Positions 33,365-45,345 are shown, counted from the first letter of the stretch. The stretch: DNA of 64,000 bases from Talpa occidentalis (GCF_014898055.3 NW_023601543.1:61889782-61953781), one strand, 5' to 3'. Notes: generated from the letters alone by a model not told the origin. Numbers and translations are program-made.

Positions 33365-34180
33365 ATTTTATTCATTCATTTTTATTGAAGTAACATTTGC
33401 TTATAACAGTGTACATGATTTAGAGGAACAGGTTCACTTCTCCTCAGATGTATGTCACTACACCACACACACCACCAAAGCATCCATAATCCTTTGCCCT
33501 AGACCATTACAGCCTTTCTCCACTTTGTCCCTTCCCCTACCTCCCTCTACCTCTACTAACCTCAATTCTGCAGTCAGATCTCTAGGGTTTGTTTTGTCAG
33601 TTCCTCTGTTTTGTTTACCTATATTCCACATATGATTGAGATCATCCAGTATTTGTCTTTCTTCTTCTGACTTATTTCACTGAGCATAATCCCCTCCAGT
33701 TCCCTCCATATTGTCACAAATGGCAAAAGAAGGGACCATGCTCAGCGAAATAAATCAGAAAGAAAAAGAAAAATACTGGATGGTCTCACTCATAGCAGGA
33801 ATTTAGAAAACTTAAATAAGAGACCAGGAAAAAGACTAATCAATACAAATAAAAAATCAAAATCAACAAGCAACTATAAACCAGAGACACACTATGGGGG
33901 GGTGGGGGGAATGGGGGGCAGGGAGAGGAAGGACTAGAGTCAAAATAAGGGGGGGTGCAATTGTATAGGGAATATAACCAAAATGAAAATGCATACATTG
34001 TGCAAAGATGAAAAATGATGTAAGAATTCTATAAAATAAAATATTAAAAAAAGTTCATCTTTTTTATAGCCGAGTAGTATTCCATTGTGTATATATGCCA
34101 CTTTTTCTTTGTCCACTCCCCTGTCTTTGGGCACTTAGTCCATTTTCTGTTCCAGGGTCCCATCCAGGATACCACATTCC
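33365..34180 (-). mobile_element. Old LINE-1 3' end carrying a young L1
   Basis: Antisense old L1. The left part is 33365-33729 ('tttattgaagtaacatttgc', 'gagcataatcccctccag') and the right part resumes at 34054 with 'gccgagtagtattccattg'. The two parts are contiguous in L1, so the insert between them is later. Confidence 0.85.
33730..34048 (+). mobile_element. Young L1 3' end, nested
   Basis: 5'-truncated sense copy containing the last ORF2 codons ('gctcagcgaaataaatcaga') and the 3'UTR with G-runs. AAAAG at 33725-33729 and 34049-34053 may be the TSD. Confidence 0.9.
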
Positions 34181-34845
34181 ATGTAGTCTTCATGTCTCCT
34201 TAGGTTGTTCTTAGCTATAATTATCTCAGAATTTATTTTCATGGACACTTAAAACTTTGAAGAGTACTGTCAGATATTTTATAGACTTGATACCAGGTGA
34301 AACCAAAGGGGTACCCAGGGACCCCAAACTGTTAAGGAAAAAAAAAAAACATGTTGCCCATTCTAAGGGTCTGGGCCACCTACAACCATAAAGTAAAGTA
34401 ATCAGACTCTAGTGTGCTCAAAGATTTTTAAGAGAGAGACAAAAGGAGTAGTGCAAAGAAGATTCTCAAAATACAGACTCTCAATTGAACTCCAAAATTT
34501 CCTATCGCCTAATGGGTAAAAGCCCAAACAAGCACAGTCCAGATTTAGCCCAAAAGCAAAGTTGCCAGGAGAAAGAGTCCCAGGTAATTTCTAGCATGAA
34601 GCCCAGGCAGGATCCAGAGAGCTGGAAAAGAAGGAGAGCGCCAGAGTTCTAAAGGTACTGTAGAAGCAGAATCAACCAAAGGCCAGGGTGATGGCTGCCA
34701 ATGTCTCTGGAGAGAGTTGGATCCAAAGACTTTAAAGCTGCAAAAAGCAAAGACCAAGAGCAGCCGGTCCAAGTGTCTTCTGTGAGGTTCAACACAATGA
34801 CCACCTCACTCCTTCCTTCTTTCCAGCAGCCACCCATTCAGAAAG
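34181..34845. other. Unassigned sequence
   Basis: Possibly an old LTR (A-run near 34340, no clear ends). Nothing firm. Confidence 0.3.
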
Positions 34846-34849
34846 TCCA

Positions 34850-36880
34850 GTCCACAGCATGCTAGTGGTTTCTTTTATGTTCTTTCTTTTATTCTTTATT
34901 TTCTTTTCATTACAGTTTGAGAAAGTTCGATGCACTTACCTTTGGGCTCATTGAATATTTCCTTTGTCATGTCAAATATCCGAATGAGTCCATCAAATAT
35001 ATACTTTATTTCTGCTCAAGTTTTAAAAATTTTAGTGTTTCTGTCACAGGGGAATCTCCATTAAAAGGGGAGGTTCCAGGTTCCCTGCCCGCTTAATGAG
35101 GGACAGAGCTGAGCAGCTAGGAGACGACAGAGAACACTGGGAGGACACACAGGAGAACAGGCACATGGAGCGGAGAGACATGTGACAGAAGGCATGCTTG
35201 CTTTTCAGCTTTGGACTTGCACCAGAGACATAGGGGACATGGAAGGAGAACATGGGTTCAACACGCTTAGAGACACTTGGAAGAGATATGGATGACAGAC
35301 ATGTAGGAAAGCTCACCATGGTAGCTGTTACCTTGCTTTGGACTTTGTTTTTTCTCCTTTTGTCCCAGTTCCCTGGCCCATTTTACCCCTTTCTTGCAGC
35401 CCCCTGCCAGAGTGGTATTAGACTTTTGGCAACTTCTGGGTATCAATGGCTCCACTTTGAGCCAACCCTGTTTGACCATGAGGGTAACGTTGGGTGTTTC
35501 ATTGGGAAACTATAATCTTTATACACAATTATTCTATTGAAGATCTTACACAATAAAAGTATGCTTTGTTTTTATGTGGCAGATGGCAGAACCTCTTTAG
35601 ATCATGCAGTTTGATGGTCCTTCAATCTGTCTTTCAATCTACCTGCTAACGTTTCCTTTTGCATCTTTCTTAGAGTTTCCATCTCTGTACATTACATTAC
35701 TCATCTGTTTTTGCATATTGTCTACTTGACCCTCTAGGGCCCTTACATAGTAATCATTGTTATTTTAAATTCTTATCTAATAATTCCAACATTTGTGTCA
35801 CTTAGTCTGGTACTCTTGAAGGCTTTATCTCTTCCAGCTGTATTTTTTCTGGCCTTTAGGCATGAGTTCTGTTTTGTTTTTAAAATCAGACACAGTACAT
35901 TGTGTAACAGGAATTGAGGAAAATAGGTCTTTAATGTGAGGAAACTTGTAAATATGGTGCAATTGGGCTGTGTTTTATGTTTTCTGTAGCTATAGGAACC
36001 AAAGATTTCAAAATCCTTTAGTGTCCTTCCCAAAGACAAACACAAGGATCCTTCCCAAAGTATTCCTTCTCAGAGAAAAATCTGTCTAACCACTCTTTCA
36101 GCTATAGTTTGTCATTATCATGATGGAGGCCTGTTGATGTGGTGCTAAGTGTGTGGGAGGTGAACATTACAAAATTTTCTCTTAGATCTAAGATTTAGAG
36201 GTCCTGTGTCTCAAAACTGTAAATGTCGTATTTCTTTAGTGGCATAGCATTCCCAGGCTATCGCCTACTCCTTCCCAGCTGCTGAGTTTGCTCTATATTT
36301 CCTTGAAACCCTGATTCTTGCTGACTTTGTTTAAATGAGACATGAAGAATAGAAAGTGCTGGCTAAGGTAGGAGAAGTGCTCTTATCAAATTGAGATAAG
36401 GCTCAGGAAATGTCTTTTTCCCTTGGAGAGTAGGTCTTTGTTAAGGAGAAGACCCTGGCAGTACTCACAAAGATTACTCTTCCCCAATTCCTGCTAGAAA
36501 CTGGAGATTTTTCACCAGGAGAATCTAGTGGGTTCCTGGAGGGAACACCCTCCCCCCGCAAATTGTGGGCCTTTAAGACTACACAATTATGGCCCTTTAA
36601 GACTGCAGCCTCAGGATTTTCTTATTCTCTTGCTAGTGCACACTCAACCTCCAGCAATTTGTCAAAATTACTACTTCAGTGTTCTTATCTGTATACATCT
36701 CCAGAGGCTTCTGCTCCAGGTTAGATGATCTCAGATGTCATTCTCTGGATATATGTATATGTACAGATTTCAGACTCATGTTTTGGCCTGAAAATTCAGT
36801 TCTCTAGTGGGTTCAAGAAAAGTTATTTTCCCATTTGTCTAGATTTTCCTTCTTAGATTCTCTGAGGTTCTCTATCAATT
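34850..36880 (-). mobile_element. Probable ancient LINE tract, antisense
   Basis: 'ctaataattccaacatttgtg' type sequence and neighbouring T-rich phrases look like the antisense 5' half of an ancient L1. An unrelated piece at about 35045-35570 (start TGTCACAGGGG, AATAAA near 35553) seems inserted and may be an LTR. An 87-codon frame at 35252-35515 lies in that piece and includes a hydrophobic stretch, but I recognise no family. Confidence 0.35.
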
Positions 36881-37334
36881 TGGGCAGTTACATAAAGGAG
36901 AGTTCCGGAGCCCTCAGTGGCTTTTTCAGACTTTAATGGTCTTTCTATGCCAATTGCTGTGGGGCAAGCTCACAGGCTGGCAAGGCAGGAAGGCTGGGGG
37001 ACAAGGAGGCCAGATAGGCCTCCCAGCCCCCTGCAAATCTTTACTCTTTTGGTTCTCTTTGGGCTTGCTCTGGCCTCATCCCGTGGTTCTGCCACTTGTC
37101 CTCTCGTAGTCTCTCCACCATAGCTGTTTTTCTGAGTGATGCCGTCCTTCTAGCCTCAGGCTCCAGGCTCAGGTGTGCCCACTTACGCATGCCCACACCG
37201 TACTCCAAGTGTCCACCATCAGGCATGCCATGCGTGCCCCAAGCCCACGCTCCTAAACGCCTTCTGCATTCAAGGCCACAAGTGATAGCCACAGGCCAGC
37301 GGCATGAAAGCCTGACCAATTCATTTACCCTACA
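36881..37334 (-). mobile_element. Solo LTR, same family as 4175-4560
   Basis: Antisense LTR starting TGTAGGGTAAAT on the minus strand (right edge 37334). It shares the GC-rich body and the distinctive 'aggcctcccagccccc' stretch with the 4.2-kb copy. It is about 70 bp longer because of differences in the middle. Confidence 0.65.
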
Positions 37335-37514
37335 ACAAGAATGACAACTTCCAAGCTCTTTACATGTATGACTGAATCCAGGGTCTTCCCAGCATTGAAA
37401 TTTAATCAAATAATATGACTAAGCGATGCCAACCTTTATGTTTCTGCGAGGGACATTGGAAAGTGGTAACTATTGAGTGCCTACAAATGTAGAGCTTATT
37501 ACTTTATAATCTAT

Positions 37515-38720
37515 TTGATCAACAAATAGTTGTTGATTCCCTTCTAGATGCCAAGTACTAATCTAAGAAAGGAGGCCATATATCAGTGTCCTGAACTAAA
37601 GTCCCTGCCTTCATGAAATTTACATTCTAGTCAGTGGGAGACTGGCAATGATGATAAGTGCTGTTAAAAAAAAAAATGATTAAAAAAAATGATTAAAGAG
37701 ACAATTTAGGTGCTACCAGCAAACTTTATTTAGCACTTCCTGAAGTAGGCAGTCTCTGTTCTCAAGGGTCCAGAGAACTCTAAAATGGGGCAGAAGACAG
37801 GAAACTTTTATAGGATAAAAATAAGGAATAAGGAAGCAAATATATAGAGTTCAGAATTGGTTTGAGGTTTGGGATTTGGCTGACAGGATACATTGTATTT
37901 CTGGTCAAGTGGAGCATTTACTGGGGCACAAAAGTAATCTAAGTTTTTGTTTGCTGACATGGCACCACCAGCGGAGATGGTCCATCTTGGGCGTAGAAAT
38001 TTATTTCAACAGTGCTATAAAGATACAACTGTGCAAGGGTGACAGAGAGTGATAGGAAGGATGTTGGGGTTACTGTTTTAAATAAGATGGACAGATTTGC
38101 ATCTTTGACAAATCCTGGCATCTCCACTCTGCTTTCATAAACACAATATAGGGGAGGGAAAGAAAAATGAATAGATAAGGCCCCTGTGATGAGACCAAAT
38201 TTGAAAAGATACCTAAGGGAAGAGAAGGAATGGCCCCATAGGAGATCTGAAGGAGAAATATTTAAGGAACATAAAGAAAGCCATTGTGACTCTAGTGGGG
38301 TGATCAGAGAGGGAGTCACAAGAGAGGAAGCAGTGGGAAGCCTCATCATGTAGCGCCTCATCAGCCATAGTAAGGATTTGAGCTTTCAATTTTAGTGAGA
38401 TTGGAAACCACTGGAGAATTTTCAAACACAAGAATTATATAAGTTGACGTAATTTGAAAAGATTGCTCTGGCTGCTGCATTGAACACACACTGTTGGGGG
38501 TAAGGGAGACTAGATGGAAGCTACAGAGACTAACATGACATTGGAATATTTCAGGCAAGAGATGATGTTCCATAGAGGTAATGAGATATTGTTGAGAGAG
38601 CCTGGGTAAAAGAAGCTGTGAACCCACAGGATGAGTTTCCCAAGTCCTGTCTGAACAGGTGGACTAAAGCATAGACTGGAGGGTCCTGCCCAAACAGATT
38701 GGCCACCAGGTTGACCATAA
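37515..38720 (-). mobile_element. Long L2 LINE fragment, interrupted
   Basis: Antisense L2 from the terminus ('tgatgccaagtac'-type, then 'catgaaatttacattctag' at about 37613) to the more 5' part ('aaagattgctctggctgctg' at 38458, 'caggcaagagatgatg' at 38553). An LTR-like insert lies at 37680-37995. Confidence 0.8.
37680..37995 (-). mobile_element. Probable LTR inside L2
   Basis: 'gcaaactttatttagcact' with a reverse AATAAA, then 'aacttttataggat' as a possible reverse TATA box. The L2 halves rejoin on either side. Family not named. Confidence 0.45.
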
Positions 38721-38805
38721 GGTGCCACGCTAGACAGAAAGCATTACATCCCAATTAATGATAATCTCACAGTTTCATGGAGGGAGAAGGTGAGTTTGCA
38801 TGCAC

Positions 38806-39024
38806 TGTTGGAGCCCTGCCTCATGCAGGCCTCTAAATTTCTCCTCTAAATTTCTCCTCCTAACTCCCTTTGATGGACCAGGCTACATTCTCCTTTCAAA
38901 CACTGGTCCCTTATGATTGAATCTCTAATAAAGCTTTGTCTGCTTCAAGTAAACCTAGTGCTATCTGGTAAATTATTTCCTTATAGGGCAAAGGACTCAC
39001 TCTTTCGGGTGGGGTCCTGTAACA
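38806..39024 (+). mobile_element. Short LTR-like element, TGTT...AACA
   Basis: A 219-bp unit beginning TGTTGGAGCCCTG and ending TCCTGTAACA, with 'tctaataaagctttgtctgc' as the poly(A) signal at 38922-38941. It could be an internally deleted LTR of a gammaretrovirus-like family. A tandem 'ctctaaatttctcct' repeat sits at 38830-38860. Confidence 0.6.
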
Positions 39025-39544
39025 TTTATCATATTTGGGAATTATTTTGAAGGTAGAGCCAACATGATTACTAATGGATTGGTTGTGTTATTTAACCTCT
39101 GTTAACAACCCTTAGTAAAATAAGGGTAATAAAATTGATGAAGCATGAGGATGCTGACCCTCAAGGAGATCTTACTTAGGTCTCTGAGTTAATGACTGAC
39201 AAATAAGAATTCAAAGCCAAATCTTCCAGACTCCAAACCCCTGATTCTGAGCTTCCCACTCAGCCTGTGAGAATTATGAGGGATATTTGCTTTCAGTCCA
39301 GCACTTCATTTTGGTGGAGGCATAGAGCAGAAAATATAGGAATAAGCAAAATTAAACTCTGACCACTGAATTATATTCCCCCTTTAGAATTAACTGTTAG
39401 AACTCACTGAATTGCTTTCCCTATACCCCCTCCTCATGACCACCGAGTAACTGGCTCCAATGCATTCCTGGAAACTTAAAAAAAAAAAAAGTTAATGGTG
39501 TTATATCCCTCAGAAAACAGCCTGCTGGGAAAGACAAATACCTT

Positions 39545-40125
39545 GACTCCTGTCCTAGACAGCTCTTCTGTATGAGCCAGAGGGGACAGGTGAGTGGGGG
39601 GGGAGGGGATTAACATGGTCACTAAACTGGCTGTGGAAGATCTGCAAGCAGAGCAAGGAATGGGAGGTGGGAGTAGAGAAAGTTAGCAATCATTTCTGCA
39701 AAACAACTTAACTCCAGAGGCAGATATTCCACCAAGAACAACGAGAAACTCCACTTAAAAACCATATAAAAATACCCCTCGCTCTGTCAAAATGCAGATC
39801 TTGCCCCACGACTGCCCACCTGTGTCTACACAGGCATCATTTTCCTAACAAACCTGCTCTTTTAAAATGCAACTATTGCCCACCTGTGTGTCTATACAGG
39901 CAGCTCTTTCCCCCCTTTTTCTTAATAAACTTGTATGATGCACAACAAGGAACTCTACTAAGAACCCAAGAACCTCACTCAGCGAGCCTCAATATCTGAA
40001 CCCCATTACTATCACATACAATAAAGCTTCATTACTAACTCACCTATACTGACTCCTGTATGAATTTTTTCCTGTGCAGAAATCAAGAACCTCTGGGGTC
40101 CTTCAGGATCCCTGGACCCCATCAA
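39545..40125 (+). mobile_element. Probable LTR with an internal duplication
   Basis: LTR-like order: 'aaaccatataaaaatacccc' as a TATA element (39761), 'cttaataaacttgtatg' as the poly(A) signal (39920) and a second 'acaataaagcttcat' (40020). A phrase 'gcccacctgtgtctacacagg' type unit occurs twice, at about 39815 and 39880. The 5' part resembles 28950-29060. Confidence 0.5.
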
Positions 40126-40429
40126 TTTCACAGAAGAAAACAATTGAAGAGGCTAATAGACATTCTACACATACCTAAGGCAGAACTGAGACAAAAGAAC
40201 CTGTCTGGTGACACCTGAATAGGTTCCTTTCTTTTCTATCATACTACCCTATCATCTGATAAGTGGGAATAAACAGCCACAGGCTGCAGTTAATTGTCAA
40301 TTAAACCTAAGTTCACAGTAAGCTAGCTCCATTACAAAATTTATTACATATGGGTCATCTTTAAGGAAGCATCAGAATACCAGGGTGATATTTACCAAAC
40401 TGTACCCTGAACAGTGCCTGTATTTTCAA

Positions 40430-40640
40430 TCATTGACATAATGATTCAATTTCTATGGAAAGACTTTAAAAACAAATAAAAGGGAAAAAAAGGAAGGAAA
40501 AAAATAAGGAAGCAAAGTTAGTTGCATCAACCAATTCTACCTGCCTAGGAACATATGAAAGATGGCAAAATGGTTGAGTTCTGTGTGTTGTTGAGGGGGT
40601 ACTCTGGGACTTCTGTGTCACACTGTGACACTGCCTAATG
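40430..40640 (+). repeat. Diverged duplication, copy 1
   Basis: Aligns in direct orientation with 42090-42290: 'tctatggaaagac', an A-rich stretch, 'atcaaccaattct', 'cctgcctagga', 'ttctgtgt'. It is either an unnamed interspersed repeat or a local duplication. Confidence 0.65.
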
Positions 40641-40823
40641 TAAGAAGCAGCATTATTCTGTTCATCTAATTGACTATTATCTGCTGAAAAAGATATTCTT
40701 GGAAAAACAAAAACAGAAATGGCAATCCCTGGAAACAAATTGGGGGCCTTTACATTTGTAAAATAGCTTTTTTTCAACCTAGTAATACTTAATGGCCCTT
40801 CAAATTCAACTCAAGCTGCATTT

Positions 40824-41045
40824 ATTAAGCCCTTACTATTTGTTAGAAATTGGGGTAAGGGATTTATGTATTACCTATTTATTTGCTTGTTTATTTTATT
40901 TATTTATTTTACATCATTATTCATTTTACAATGTTTGATTTCTCTGCTTAGATGTTGTCCATTTAAACTCTCAAAACAACCTTATGAGATAGGTACTATG
41001 ATTTCAATTTACAGATGAAGTGATGAAAGTTGATGAGTTTAATGC
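40824..41045 (-). mobile_element. MIR SINE with an inserted T-rich run
   Basis: 'attaagcccttactatttg' and, after a TTTAT-rich interruption at 40865-40935, 'caaccttatgagataggtac' and 'tttacagatgaag'. Confidence 0.75.
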
Positions 41046-41635
41046 CTTCTTTTGACTCAGAGAGAATCCTAGATTTACCTCTACACCTTCCACAGGTTAA
41101 TCAAGAATCATAAGTGCTATGTGATGTCTCTCTTCCACTACACTTTGAAAGCTTTGAGCTCTGAAAACTATTCTCCAATACTTCAACATACCCTGAGAAG
41201 TCACAGATCTTTTCCCCAAGTATTTCACTTTAATTCCATCTACTCTTCACAATTACCCAATGAGATATTATTTTAATAGACTGTCATTTATCCTATTGGT
41301 GAGGGATAGACACATGCATTAGGATAATGGGGATGGTGAAGGACATACACCCAACACAGGTTAGATAAGATTGATAACCATTTGCTAGTCACATATACTC
41401 ATGGCCCAGAGGAGGGGGACACTGCACCATGCAGGATTATGTGGGGGTTGTACTTGGGAATAGTGTGTCATCGGGTGTTGTAGGAGGCACGGTTTGTAGT
41501 ATCAGAGTGTAGAGTGCCCCTGGTACCCATGGGGAGGATGCGATTGGCTTATTTGAATAATTTCATGGGCTGGCAAAGAACTGAAACCCACGACTAAGGG
41601 ATATGCAGGAAATGTGCCTGAACTCTGTGTTGTTT
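41046..41635. other. Unassigned sequence
   Basis: A possible weak MIR core near 41225-41300. Otherwise nothing recognised. Confidence 0.35.
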
Positions 41636-41647
41636 GCTTAGGGGGAT

Positions 41648-41918
41648 TTTTTTTTTAAAGATTTATTTATTTATACAAGAACCGGGATACAGTCCAGATG
41701 CGCAGGAGGGTGAGAGGATTCACCAGAGACAGAGTGGGGAACAGAACAGGCAGAGTGACTGAAATACACTGCTGAAGGGAACAGCGGGCAAGACAGGAGA
41801 GGTCTGCCGCGCCATGTGGGACCCTTGCCGGCCGGCTGGGAATCAAACCGGTGCTGCAGAGGCTGCGGACAGCTTCATAGCACTGCATTCAACCTCCTGC
41901 ACCACCATGGAGGCCCGA
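41648..41918 (-). mobile_element. tRNA-derived SINE
   Basis: Antisense copy with an exact 12-bp TSD, GCTTAGGGGGAT, at 41636-41647 and 41919-41930. The tail is intermediate between the two types ('aagaaccgggatacag'). Confidence 0.95.
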
Positions 41919-42089
41919 GCTTAGGGGGATCTTATCCACTAGAGAAGAGTAGGGAGGGAAGCGTTTAGGCCCTTAACACTTTCCATATATTCGAGATGTC
42001 AAGGCAGCATATAATTGAGCCTTAATCATAGGCCTTATATCACAGGTATGCATCATTATTTCCATCTTATAAATAAGGAATTGGAGTCC

Positions 42090-42290
42090 AGGATGCAATG
42101 TCTATGGGAAGCCTTTTTTAAAAAATGAAAGAAAAATAAAAGGAAAGAAATGAGCAAACAAAATCTATGGAATCAACCAATTTTAGTTGCCTGGGAAGAC
42201 CAGGGTTGGCAAACTAGTTAAGTTCCATGTGTTTCTGAGGGAGTCTTTGAGATTTCTGTGCCACTGGTATCACACTGAATTACAGTGGCA
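42090..42290 (+). repeat. Diverged duplication, copy 2
   Basis: Direct-orientation match to 40430-40640, about 1.65 kb downstream, with the SINE at 41648 lying between them. Confidence 0.65.
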
Positions 42291-42627
42291 CATAGCCATT
42301 GAGAGGTTCAGGTCAAGCGTTAGTCTTTCTGACGTCTGGGTCATTGTTACTTTGCAAATAGGTAGCAAAACACTTTCAATTTCTAATCAATATTTCAATG
42401 TGACTTCTGAGAAGTATGAGAATGGAAAGGAAAGATCATGCCATTTTCTGATGGAAATCAACATACAACAGAATATGTCTCCCCCCTATGCTCTGATCAC
42501 CAGCATTTGGTTGAAGAGAATTATTGCAAAGGCTTTGCATCAGAAGGTAGAGAAAGCCATTACTGGTTCAGGCCAAGGACTCCTCACTGAACTGGTTGCC
42601 CATTTAGCTCATTTAGCTGTGATTTAG
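42187..42627 (+). other. 146-codon open frame, no known family
   Basis: The longest uninterrupted frame outside L1. It starts at ATG 42187 and ends at TAG 42625-42627. I recognise no domain, signal peptide or membrane segment. The first 100 bases lie in the duplicated segment, whose other copy has no matching frame. It ends in a low-complexity 'AHLAHLAV'. I think it is chance, but it is long for an AT-rich region. Confidence 0.2.
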
Positions 42628-42659
42628 ACCAATCTAGCCCATCTCCAGGAAAAGTACAG

Positions 42660-43039
42660 GTACGGCTTAGAAAGTTAGCATGAATATTTTAATATCCACA
42701 ATGATGCTGAATGTGGACTGTCACATAATAAATTGTTTCTTTTTGCTTTAAAAAATTTGATATTCTCGTTATGCCTCTTCTATTCTTATTTTCTTCCATT
42801 CAATTTCTCCCAGTCTCTGCTTTAAGTCTGAATGTGTTTTGCTATCAATAATGAATCTCCTTTCTAAAACATAAGGTATTTTTTCCCCTGAATTTGCTGA
42901 ATCATTCAATTTCAATGAGAAACTTTGAGGCAGAATAGCTGTTGTTTTTGCAAGTTCCATGGGAGCAATTATTTTACATCAGAGTGAGGATGGTGATGGA
43001 GAGGGGATCAACAGGGCTGCTGTTTGCACATTTTGTAAT
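42660..43039. other. Unassigned sequence
   Basis: No family recognised. Confidence 0.4.
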
Positions 43040-43051
43040 ATAAACACCAAC

Positions 43052-43389
43052 ACATGGATGGAGCTGGAAGGGATCATACTCAGCGAAATAAGCCAGAAAG
43101 AAAAAGAAAAATACCGGATGGTCTCACTCATAGCAGGAATTTAGAAAACCTAAATAAGAGACCAGGAAAAAGACTAATCAATACAAAGTAAAAATCAAAA
43201 TCAACAAGCAACTATAAAGCAGAGACACACTATGGGGGGGAAGGAAGGACTAGAGTCAAAACAAGGGGGGAGGTGCAATTGTATGGGGAATATAACTAAA
43301 GTGAAAATGAATACATTGTGCAAAGATGAAAAAAGATGTAAGAATTATATAAAATAAATATTTAAATAAAAAAAATCTAAAAAAAATAA
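43052..43389 (+). mobile_element. Young L1 3' end with exact TSD
   Basis: 5'-truncated sense copy starting in the last 30 codons of ORF2 (ending at a TAG at 43142-43144) and carrying the 3'UTR and an A-rich tail. An exact 12-bp TSD, ATAAACACCAAC, lies at 43040-43051 and 43390-43401. Confidence 0.95.
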
Positions 43390-43401
43390 ATAAACACCAA
43401 C

Positions 43402-43805
43402 TTTTAGGCATAAAGTATTTAGGAAACTTCTAGCCAAATGGATAACATGTAATTTTACAATGCTAATAAAATGCATTGTAAGTGAGTTGGCTTGGGGGTT
43501 ATGTTAAGTCTTCAGAGCCTGATAACTATGAAGAACAAAGACCTCAAAACTTTGAAACTGGTCATCTATGCTAGTGAAAGGAAGTCACAGGGGACAAAAA
43601 GAGAGCTGGTGACATGCAAAGTTAGTGATTGACATTATTCGCCAAAACAACACAGAAGTTGAGATAAAGGCAAAATATATTATTAAAGATTCTAATCTTC
43701 TGATGATAGAGCAAATTTAATGTGCAGTAGTTGGCCCCAGCAGCAACTCCACCTATTCCAAAGTTACTCTGACAAAAATATAAAGAGACATGCATCAGGG
43801 TAATC
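43402..43805. other. Unassigned sequence
   Basis: No family recognised. Confidence 0.4.
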
Positions 43806-44090
43806 AATGTAATTGTACTATTCATAATAGTCAATGACTAAAAACCACAAATATTCATTAAGAGGAGAATTGAATAAAACATGGTACATCTCCATAATGG
43901 AATCCTATGCTGCTATAAAAGGAATAGAAATAGCACTATATACCACTGAGCGGAGAAAAGTATTTATACTGTACTAAGAAATGGAGGGAGGACTATTATA
44001 GAAAGACTAAGTAACAGATGAAGCAAATACAATGTGTGAACTTGGTGGGCAGGCTGATTTTGCGTACTATATGAAAGACCTTTTTTAATA

Positions 44091-44595
44091 TTTTATTTTA
44101 TATAATTCTTACATCATCTTTCATTTTTACACAATGTGGAAAACCTAAATAAGGAACCAGGAAAAAGACTAATTAATACAAAGTAAAAATCAAAATCAAC
44201 AAGCAACAATAAATCAGAGACACACTGCGGGGGGAGGGGCAGGGAGAGGAAGGATTAGGGTCAAAATAAGGGGGGGGGTACAGCAACATGGATGGAGCTA
44301 GAAGGGCTCATGCTCAGTGAAATAAGCCAGAAAGAAAAAGAAAAATACAGGATGGTCTCACTCATAGCTGGAATCTAGAAAACCTAAATAAGGGACCAGG
44401 AAAAAGAATAACTATAAGAAAGAAAAAATCAAAATCAACAAAAAACTATGAACCAGAGACACACTATGGAGGGGTGGGGAAAGGAGGAATTGGGGTGAAA
44501 ATAAGGGGGGGGGTGCAATTGTATGGGGAATATAAAAATAAAAAAATTTTAAAAAATAAGGGGGGTTGCAATTGTATGGGGAATATAACGAAATA
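44091..44595 (-). mobile_element. Young L1 with twin-priming inversion
   Basis: One insertion flanked by related TSDs ('aaagaccttttttaata' at 44074-44090, 'aaagactttttttagata' at 44596-44613). Its minus-strand 3' terminus with poly(A) is 44091-44138. The adjoining 3'UTR part is inverted and appears on the plus strand as 44139-44278 and 44553-44595. That is the classic twin-priming outcome, with a small deletion at the junction. Confidence 0.85.
44279..44552 (+). mobile_element. Second young L1 end nested in the first
   Basis: Starts 'cagcaacatggatggagc' in the last ORF2 codons and ends in an A-rich tail. It splits the 3'UTR G-run of the host L1, leaving 'aaaataagggggg' on both sides (from 44263 and from 44553) as its TSD. 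Confidence 0.87.
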
Positions 44596-44799
44596 AAAGA
44601 CTTTTTTTAGATAATTAGGGACAATTAAACAAGACTAAACATCAGATAATAAAGAATTATTATTAACTTTGTGGTTGTGATGACATTTTCATCATGTTTT
44701 CTTAAAATGAGGTAAATACTGACATCTTTTTTTTTTATACTGACATATGTTTTGGAATAAATTATATTGTTTGTTTTTTGTTTTTAAAATACTCCAACA

Positions 44800-45070
44800 G
44801 GGCCTCCCTGGTGGCACAAAAGGTTAAATGTCAGCACTATGAAACTATTGGCAGCCACTGCAGCATGAGTTTGATCCCCGGGCAGGGACTACCCACATGG
44901 CGCAGCAGATCTCTCCTGCCTGCCTGCTGCTCCCCTCAGCAGTGTATTTCAGTAGATCTGCCTGTTCTGCTCCCCAGTCTGTCTCTGCTGAATCCTCTCA
45001 CCACCATCCCTCCCCCCGCACCTCTGGCCTGTACCCCAGTTCTTGTATGTACAAATAAATAAATTTTTAG
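44800..45070 (+). mobile_element. tRNA-derived SINE, older type
   Basis: Sense SINE. Flanks 'aaaatactccaaca' and 'aaattattccaaca' form an imperfect TSD. The A box is degraded ('ggcacaaaaggttaaatg'). Confidence 0.92.
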
Positions 45071-45284
45071 AAAATAAATTATTCCAACAAACAAAGAGGA
45101 GGGAGAAGAGCAGAGCAGAGCAGAGCTAAAACTAAAACAATAAGCTTGATAAATATTGAAGATGGACAGTGAAAACTACTTTTTCTATTTTGGTGTATTT
45201 TGAAAAATTCCATAATAATAAGTTAAAGTGAATATGCTATGTTCACATATAAATATACTGTATATGGAAAAATATGGAAATATA

Positions 45285-45300
45285 GATTAGATAGATAGAT

Positions 45301-45345
<45 letters not shown>

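Larger units (their letters stand above)
43810..45240 (+). mobile_element. Old LINE-1 3' end with three insertions
   Basis: Sense old L1. 43810-44075 shows 'ggtacatctccataatggaa', 'tatgctgctataaaagga' and neighbours. 44610-44720 and 45100-45240 ('ttttgaaaaattccataata') give the 3'UTR. It is split by a twin-primed young L1, a further L1 inside that, and a SINE. Confidence 0.7.

Noticed and set aside
35252..35515. 87-codon frame with a hydrophobic segment as a small membrane protein
   Set aside because: It lies in an LTR-like or ancient repeat insert. The initiation context and homology are unsupported.
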